Shown: positions 60,180 through 64,000 of the stretch, piece after piece
Layout of the letters: every line of letters begins with the position of its first letter
Position numbering within the stretch: the first letter of the stretch is position 1
NCBI RefSeq assembly: GCF_021538615.1
Contig: NZ_JAJHIZ010000003.1
Span: 992,001 to 1,056,000, forward strand
DNA: 64,000 bases
DNA from: Niabella agricola
GTDB taxonomy: Bacteria > Bacteroidota > Bacteroidia > Chitinophagales > Chitinophagaceae
Reading direction: 5' to 3'
Notes under the pieces: generated by a model
Told to the model about the DNA's origin: nothing
Seen by the model: the letters and a program-made list of their open reading frames with translations, nothing else
The model's database searches: none
Position numbers and translations under genes: made by a program

Positions 60180-60680
60180 CCCTGTAACCATGCGGGTTAT
60201 TCATTAATAATGGACCTTCCATAGTACCGCTGGCCCGATACCAATGGTAATGCTCCTGCTCGCTATATAGAACAACGTTCCACCGATCAAATTGCATTTT
60301 TTTGCGAGAGCCCGTGATCATCATTTCCAAAGCCCGGAGATAAGCGAACCGGTTATTAAGGCAATGCAGGATACCCAACCCCGCAATCAGCCCCAGGTCT
60401 GTTTCGTTATCAACAACAGTTTTTTGGAGCCTTTTTATTTTTGAAGACCGCCGCCCAGCTCTGTCTCCCATATACAATCCAACTCCATACCGGCATCTGC
60501 AAATGGCCGTATTTTCCACGTTTGATTAAATAGACGCCTAGCAAAGAGTGCCACTTTTAGTAGCAGGTATTCTCCACACGGCGTGTATCCAGATTCGGAT
60601 GCTTTCCGCGCAGCAAAAAAGCCGGGGAGCCCCCGCCCACCCGGCCTAAGACCCACATCGGGGTACTTAACACTGATGCT
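60180..60680 (-). pseudogene. Remnant of a small outer-membrane beta-barrel gene, frameshifted
   Basis: Two overlapping minus-strand frames read as one porin-like barrel. The upstream piece (to about 60438) includes GEYLLLKVALFARRLF, then RPFADAGMELDCIWETELGG. The downstream piece, shifted by one base, continues as KTVVDNETDLGLIAGLGI, LNNRFAYLRALEMM, NVVLYSEQEHYHWYRAS and GYRVKSGRDEH. The split near 60437 and the odd bridging RALEMMITGSRKKMQFD suggest at least two indels. No start codon or signal peptide can be found, so the 5' end is missing. The boundaries are approximate. Confidence 0.45.
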
Positions 60681-61010
60681 TTAATCATGGGCATGATCTC
60701 CGGCCGCCACCGTTTTCAACTGCAGCACGGTTTTGAAATCTTCACTCCCATACGTATTATAGTTGGGATCGTTCCATTCCCGCTGCACGGCTTTATTGAT
60801 GCCGTGACGCAGGGAGGCTGTCAGCGACAGATCTTTGCCGGTTTGTAATACATTGAAGTCGCCGGTAAACCCAACACGGTCATCCTAATAAACGTAATTC
60901 AGTACCCCGCTTACAGAAGGCAGGAAAAAAAACTGGTGAATAGCAGCCTCCTCCAGAAACTCACCATTCAGCAGGTCTCCATCCGCCGCATAGAATTTTA
61001 CCTGCAGCCC
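60681..61010 (-). pseudogene. Truncated C-terminal remnant of a receptor-linked lipoprotein
   Basis: In one minus-strand frame, ending with the TAA at 60681, about 105 codons read EGLQVKFYAADGDLLNGEF, EEAAIHQFFFLPSVSGVLNY, then an in-frame TAG, then DDRVGFTGDFNVLQTGKDLS, LTASLRHGINKAVQREW and a closing KTVAAGDHAHD. The HQFFF and LRHGINKA elements resemble a Bacteroidota lipoprotein usually labelled 'type 1 periplasmic binding fold' that sits next to zinc-type TonB receptors; this rests on remembered family pattern. The 5' half and signal peptide are missing. The TAG is a substitution, not an indel, which supports real decay. Confidence 0.5.
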
Positions 61011-62022
61011 CTCTCAGGTCAAACTCCTTCCGCTGGTCTTCCTGATAAGCATACCAGCATTCTATGCGATTGCTGTCGCTTAACTGATACCGTGCCGTCG
61101 TTTTGTATAACCGGTGTACCACCTGCTGCCGGGGCGCATCGATCCGATAGGAAAAGTTTCCCGTTTCAAAAGGCATTTCATGTTGCATACGCACTTTAAG
61201 GTCTGCGGTATCCCCTATATGCGCGCCGGAAAAAATACCCAGCGCTGTATGCACGTAACTTCCATAGGCCGATAGCATCCACCGTTTTTTCCGGAACCCG
61301 GCTTCTGCAGAAAAGTTCAATTCTCTTACGCCGGTGTTGTTCAGAAAATAATCAGCTGTTTTAAAATTGCCGCTTTTCCTGCTGCTTCCCTGTATACGCC
61401 AGGCCCATTCCGGATGATTCACCCAGCCGCCCTTCAAGGTAAATCCGCCGCCAAACATGCGCCCGTTCGATGCCCATGCAGTGCCTGCTTCACCACTAAC
61501 CTGTTTCCCAAAAGGAAGCTTCGGCGGATCCAGCACAATTACACCTCCCATGGCTTCAGCTCCGTAGCGTACGCCGGCCGCACCTTTTAATACATGGATC
61601 GCTCCTGCAATAGCCGGATCAATCTCCGGGGCATGCTCCGCCCCCCATTGTTGTCCTTCCTGCTTTACGCCGTTATTGATGAGAAGGATACGATTACCAT
61701 GCAGGCCATTGATCACCGGTTTGGAAATAGTCGCTCCTGTTTGAAGCATGGATATACCTGGTACATCCTGCAGCACCTGCGCCAGGTTTTGTCCGCTCCT
61801 CTTTCTCAATTCGTTCCCCGAAAGCACGGCAACCGGAAGCGTTTTGTTCATTTGATGATTCTTGCTGCCGGATACCGTCACCATTTTCAACACCATTGTA
61901 TCCCCAGCGGCCGTTGCTGAAGTGCTTTCTTTTGTTTGTGCCGCCATATTCAGCTGTGCCAGCAAACCCGCCAGCAGCGCGCATCTTAAAAATTTCTGAT
62001 ATACAAAACACCGATGCAACAT
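61006..62022 (-). pseudogene. TonB-dependent receptor, truncated (zinc-type)
   Basis: The first ~335 codons of an outer-membrane receptor whose family is usually about 700-800 aa. From the ATG at 62022, MLHRCFVYQKFLRCALLAGL gives a signal peptide; the plug domain has NKTLPVAVLSGNELRKRSG, VLQDVPGISMLQTGATIS and NGLHGNRILLINNGVKQEGQ, WGAEHAPEIDP, and GVRYGAEAMGGVIVL. The GVKQEGQQWGAEHAPEIDP signature is shared with ZnuD-like zinc receptors, as recalled knowledge. Barrel strands proceed to YAYQEDQRKEFDLRG, where sequence changes to the lipoprotein remnant and stops soon after. The rest of the barrel is missing. Confidence 0.72.
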
Positions 62023-62029
62023 TGTTGCA
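62015..62029. promoter_or_regulatory. Operator 1: perfect palindrome TGCAAC-N3-GTTGCA
   Basis: TGCAAC-ATT-GTTGCA, a perfect 6+3+6 inverted repeat that spans the receptor start codon at 62020-62022 and touches the -7 box. A second copy lies 27 bases away. The layout is that of a repressor operator; a Fur/Zur-type regulator is plausible given the zinc-type receptor, but this is inferred. Confidence 0.6.
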
Positions 62030-62058
62030 AATATATATAAATGCATCATCGTTGCAAA
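62028..62058 (-). promoter_or_regulatory. Complete promoter TTTG-N19-TATATTTG for the TonB receptor
   Basis: On the minus strand a -33 TTTG (plus coordinates 62055-62058) is followed by exactly 19 bases and then TATATTTG (62028-62035), then CAACA and the ATG at 62022. This is the textbook Bacteroidota promoter and the only one here with an ideal -33 element. The five-base gap to the ATG predicts a leaderless message. Confidence 0.75.
62042..62056. promoter_or_regulatory. Operator 2: near-palindrome TGCATC-N3-GTTGCA
   Basis: TGCATC-ATC-GTTGCA differs from operator 1 by one base in the left arm and overlaps the -33 region of the receptor promoter. Centre-to-centre spacing to operator 1 is 27 bases. 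Confidence 0.5.
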
Positions 62059-62244
62059 AAAAATTGATTTTTTTTATTCCATTCCGGTACCTGTTAGCTG
62101 AACCGGATTAACTGCTTAGCTAATGAGTAGCCATGATTGACCTACGAAAAAATTGAATACAGGGAATAATGGGCAGGTATTGCAGATTCCGGCATCAGCC
62201 ATTAAGGCTCTGCGGCTTCAGCAATGTATTAAAGAAAAATGTTT

Positions 62245-62886
62245 TTATGCTACCGCATCACCGGTGTTCAAGGTGGCTATATATCCCAGCACTTCGTCCC
62301 TTCCCAGTTTGTCTACGGCGGAAGTCACAAAATACGGCGGCAATGCTTCCCAACTATCTTTCAGCATATTCAAAAACGCTTCCACTGTGCGGATAGTCGC
62401 ACCCGGCTTGTTTTTGTCGGCTTTGGTAAACACCAATGCAAAAGGAATACCCCATTCACCCAGTTGATTGATAAATTCCAGGTCGAGTTTTTGTGGTTCA
62501 TGACGACTGTCGATCAATACAAATAAACTTACCAGGTTCTCCCTTTTAAGAATATATTTTTCAATCATCATCGACCATCCTTTGCGTTGTTTTTGCGAGA
62601 CCTTGGCATATCCATAGCCGGGAAGGTCCACCAGGTACCAGGATTTGCGTTCCATTTTTCCGCTCTTATCCCGGTACCCCGAAATAATTTCAAAATGATT
62701 GATCAGTTGTGTTTTACCCGGGGCCGCAGATGTTTTAGCCAGCGCCTTTTTATTGCAGAGCATATTGATGAGTGAGGACTTACCCACATTACTTCTTCCG
62801 ATAAAAGCATATTCGGGCCGGTCGGCCTTGGGGCACTGCATATATTCCGCGCTGCTTTTAACGTAAGCAGCAGATACTATTTCCAT
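62245..62886 (-). CDS. engB: Ribosome biogenesis GTP-binding protein EngB/YsxC
   Basis: A 213 aa GTPase needed for assembly of the 50S subunit. The G1 motif is FIGRSNVGKSSLINML (about residues 29-44), G2 is in the AKTSAAPGKTQLINHFE stretch, G3 is VDLPGYGYAK, and G4 is VFTKADK (around 158); G5 lies near TSAVDKLGRDEV. The ATG at 62886 is chosen because MEIVSAAYVKSSA is the family's start and the longer reading back through the GntR gene has none. A TAAATTTG box ends five bases before this ATG. The GntR gene ends 10 bases upstream. Confidence 0.95.
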   Translation of the reverse strand: MEIVSAAYVKSSAEYMQCPKADRPEYAFIGRSNVGKSSLINMLCNKKALAKTSAAPGKTQLINHFEIISGYRDKSGKMERKSWYLVDLPGYGYAKVSQKQRKGWSMMIEKYILKRENLVSLFVLIDSRHEPQKLDLEFINQLGEWGIPFALVFTKADKNKPGATIRTVEAFLNMLKDSWEALPPYFVTSAVDKLGRDEVLGYIATLNTGDAVA

Positions 62887-62891
62887 AGCTG

Positions 62892-62899
62892 CAAATTTA
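62892..62899 (-). promoter_or_regulatory. -7 box (TAAATTTG) abutting engB start, overlapping GntR stop
   Basis: Minus strand reads TAAATTTG-CAGCT-ATG. The TAA at the start of the box is also the stop codon of the upstream GntR gene (62897-62899). A weak TTTA lies 18 bases upstream. The overlap may be a coincidence of compact layout. Confidence 0.55.
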
Positions 62900-63919
62900 C
62901 AGGGAAGGGCGCAATCGTAAATGAAAAGGCACGGCAACCTGCCGTTTTTCGCCGCTGAGAATGAGCCGGGCGGTCTCCTCACCCATTGCGGCAAAATCGG
63001 TAGAAAAGGTGGTGATTCCCCGGAGGATCAGTCGCTTCAGGGGCGTTTCATTGTAACTGATGACACCCACATCCTCGCCAATCTCCAGCCGGGCGGCCAT
63101 AATTTTATCTACCAGCGTTACCAGGTCATCTTCCATTAAGCAGATATATACTTCTTTAGAAGCGATGGGTTCCTTCTGAATATGATGCACTACTTCGCCA
63201 TGAAAAGCATATTGCCCGCAAAACCGCTTAAAGCCTTTGGTAATTTCTTCAGGAAAATAGGAATACTCCGGTACTATGATTTTTATTGTTTCATATTGGC
63301 GCAGCCGGCCCAGTGCCTGTTCCAGCGCCTGGTAAATATCTTCTTCAAAATTTTCGTATACAGCGCTGAAATCGCCGCTGATGCCGGGTACCAGCTTATC
63401 TAACAGGATTAACTTTTCTTTCGGAAGGCCATTGATGATCTCCGATGCACCTGCTCCTCCTTCCAAAAAATGTGGAATGATCACAAAATGAGTATACGGT
63501 TTCTCGATTCCGGACAGCAACTTTTTAAACAGATTGAAATCATTGTTGTAAATGTAAAAATCAATAAGCGCTGCAGGGCCCAATGTTTTTACGAACGCAT
63601 CATAAATAATCTTCTTGTGCGTGCTCAGTTTATTAAACAGCAGGAAAATTTTCAGTGAGCTCTGGAGTTCTGCAGTTTTTACAAAATACCCTTTCCCCGG
63701 CACTGACCCCAGCACCCCCATCCGTTTCAGCTGTTTGTACGCTTTTTCTGCTGTATCGCGGGAAATCTCAAACTCATAACTCAATTCATTAATCGAAGGC
63801 AAAAGATCGTTTTGCTGAATGCTGCCATCTGCAATGGCATTCATAATGGACTGAGCCAATTGCTGATACTTAGGTGTGGCAGATAAAACATCCAGTTCAA
63901 TATATTTAAAAATACTCAT
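62897..63919 (-). CDS. GntR-family regulator with periplasmic-binding-type sensor
   Basis: A 340 aa transcription factor. The N-terminal winged-helix domain (about residues 10-80) reads PKYQQLAQSIMNAIADGSIQ, then LLPSINELSYEFEISRDTAE and KAYKQLKRMGVLGSVPGKGY. The C-terminal 230 residues look like a LacI-type sensor domain of the periplasmic-binding fold (KIFLLFNKLSTHKKIIYDAF, IKIIVPEYSYFPEEITKGF, IGEDVGVISYNETPLKRLIL, then LSGEKRQVAVPFHLRLR). Such Bacteroidota regulators commonly respond to sugars. The ATG at 63919 is chosen because the longer reading starts with a non-similar hydrophobic stretch. Its targets are unknown. Confidence 0.86.
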   Translation of the reverse strand: MSIFKYIELDVLSATPKYQQLAQSIMNAIADGSIQQNDLLPSINELSYEFEISRDTAEKAYKQLKRMGVLGSVPGKGYFVKTAELQSSLKIFLLFNKLSTHKKIIYDAFVKTLGPAALIDFYIYNNDFNLFKKLLSGIEKPYTHFVIIPHFLEGGAGASEIINGLPKEKLILLDKLVPGISGDFSAVYENFEEDIYQALEQALGRLRQYETIKIIVPEYSYFPEEITKGFKRFCGQYAFHGEVVHHIQKEPIASKEVYICLMEDDLVTLVDKIMAARLEIGEDVGVISYNETPLKRLILRGITTFSTDFAAMGEETARLILSGEKRQVAVPFHLRLRPSL

Positions 63920-64000
63920 TTCTATAATGACATGCTGAACAAATAAAAATAGGAAAAATAATGAAGACGCCGGGAAGAAATACATCGCTGCTTCCGGAGG

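Overview
The window looks like a chromosomal stretch from a member of the phylum Bacteroidota, most likely family Chitinophagaceae (a Niabella-like genus is only a guess). The grounds are TAnnTTTG promoter boxes with almost no Shine-Dalgarno sequences, bacillithiol synthesis (BshB1), a secreted GH18 chitinase, a GLPGLI-type secreted protein, a TonB-dependent receptor, an M43 protease with a GEVED-type module, RemB/Wzi-like and small beta-barrel outer-membrane proteins, DUF4105 and DUF922 proteins, and intergenic low-complexity repeats. About 63 genes or gene remnants are described. I saw no tRNA, rRNA, CRISPR array, insertion sequence, prophage or replication origin. No stretch over 300 bases is left without a gene or a named remnant.

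Layout. 1-1566: the start of the S10 ribosomal protein operon (rpsJ, rplC, rplD), minus strand. 1.8-6.5 kb: minus-strand housekeeping genes (GDPD-like lipase, def, ruvX, a UbiA-type prenyltransferase, a SpoU methyltransferase, a small barrel). 6.6-12.9 kb: plus-strand mutS, a lipoprotein, bshB1, a fatty acid desaturase and a VOC protein. 13-19.5 kb: ruvA and fabH (divergent), DUF4105, YceI, a CoA-binding protein, pyruvate dehydrogenase E2 and a GLPGLI-type protein. 19.6-23.3 kb: rhodanese, PASTA protein, ddl, ferredoxin and a LuxC-type acyl-CoA reductase; this block is full of single-base frameshifts. 23.4-31.2 kb: htrA, tandem UspA, a hydrolase, aspartate kinase, a malate dehydrogenase-like enzyme, a lipoprotein and ssb. 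31.3-38.8 kb: plus-strand mnmA, lipoprotein, SMR pump, MBL hydrolase, Nudix, chitinase and M43 protease. 39-48.3 kb: a zinc-ribbon/SPFH pair, esterase, RsmB-type methyltransferase, odhB, a LuxR regulator and odhA. 48.5-60.2 kb: rpsT, murQ plus a sugar kinase, a S41 protease, cystathionine beta-synthase, Uma2, DUF922, a RemB-like barrel, dihydroorotase and a short MutS homologue. 60.2-62.1 kb: a decayed locus. 62.2-63.9 kb: engB and a GntR regulator.

How genes work together. odhA and odhB encode two parts of the 2-oxoglutarate dehydrogenase complex, and the separate E2 at 17-18.7 kb serves pyruvate dehydrogenase. murQ and the BadF-type kinase form a peptidoglycan amino-sugar recycling pair. 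The PASTA protein and ddl form a neighbourhood linked to cell-wall synthesis. rpsJ-rplC-rplD, ruvA, ruvX, mutS, ssb, mnmA, engB and rpsT are core information-processing genes.

Most notable. (1) Six genes have a perfect TAnnTTTG box ending only 4-6 bases before the start codon, which predicts leaderless mRNAs. (2) At 62.0 kb a full Bacteroidota promoter is flanked by two TGCAAC-N3-GTTGCA operators. It drives a zinc-type TonB-dependent receptor that is now truncated and joined to the tail of a second gene. (3) Many broken genes share a signature of missing single bases in homopolymers, pointing to consensus error in at least part of the sequence rather than decay. (4) A dispersed family of intergenic repeats is present. 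I found no convincing new defence or biosynthetic system.
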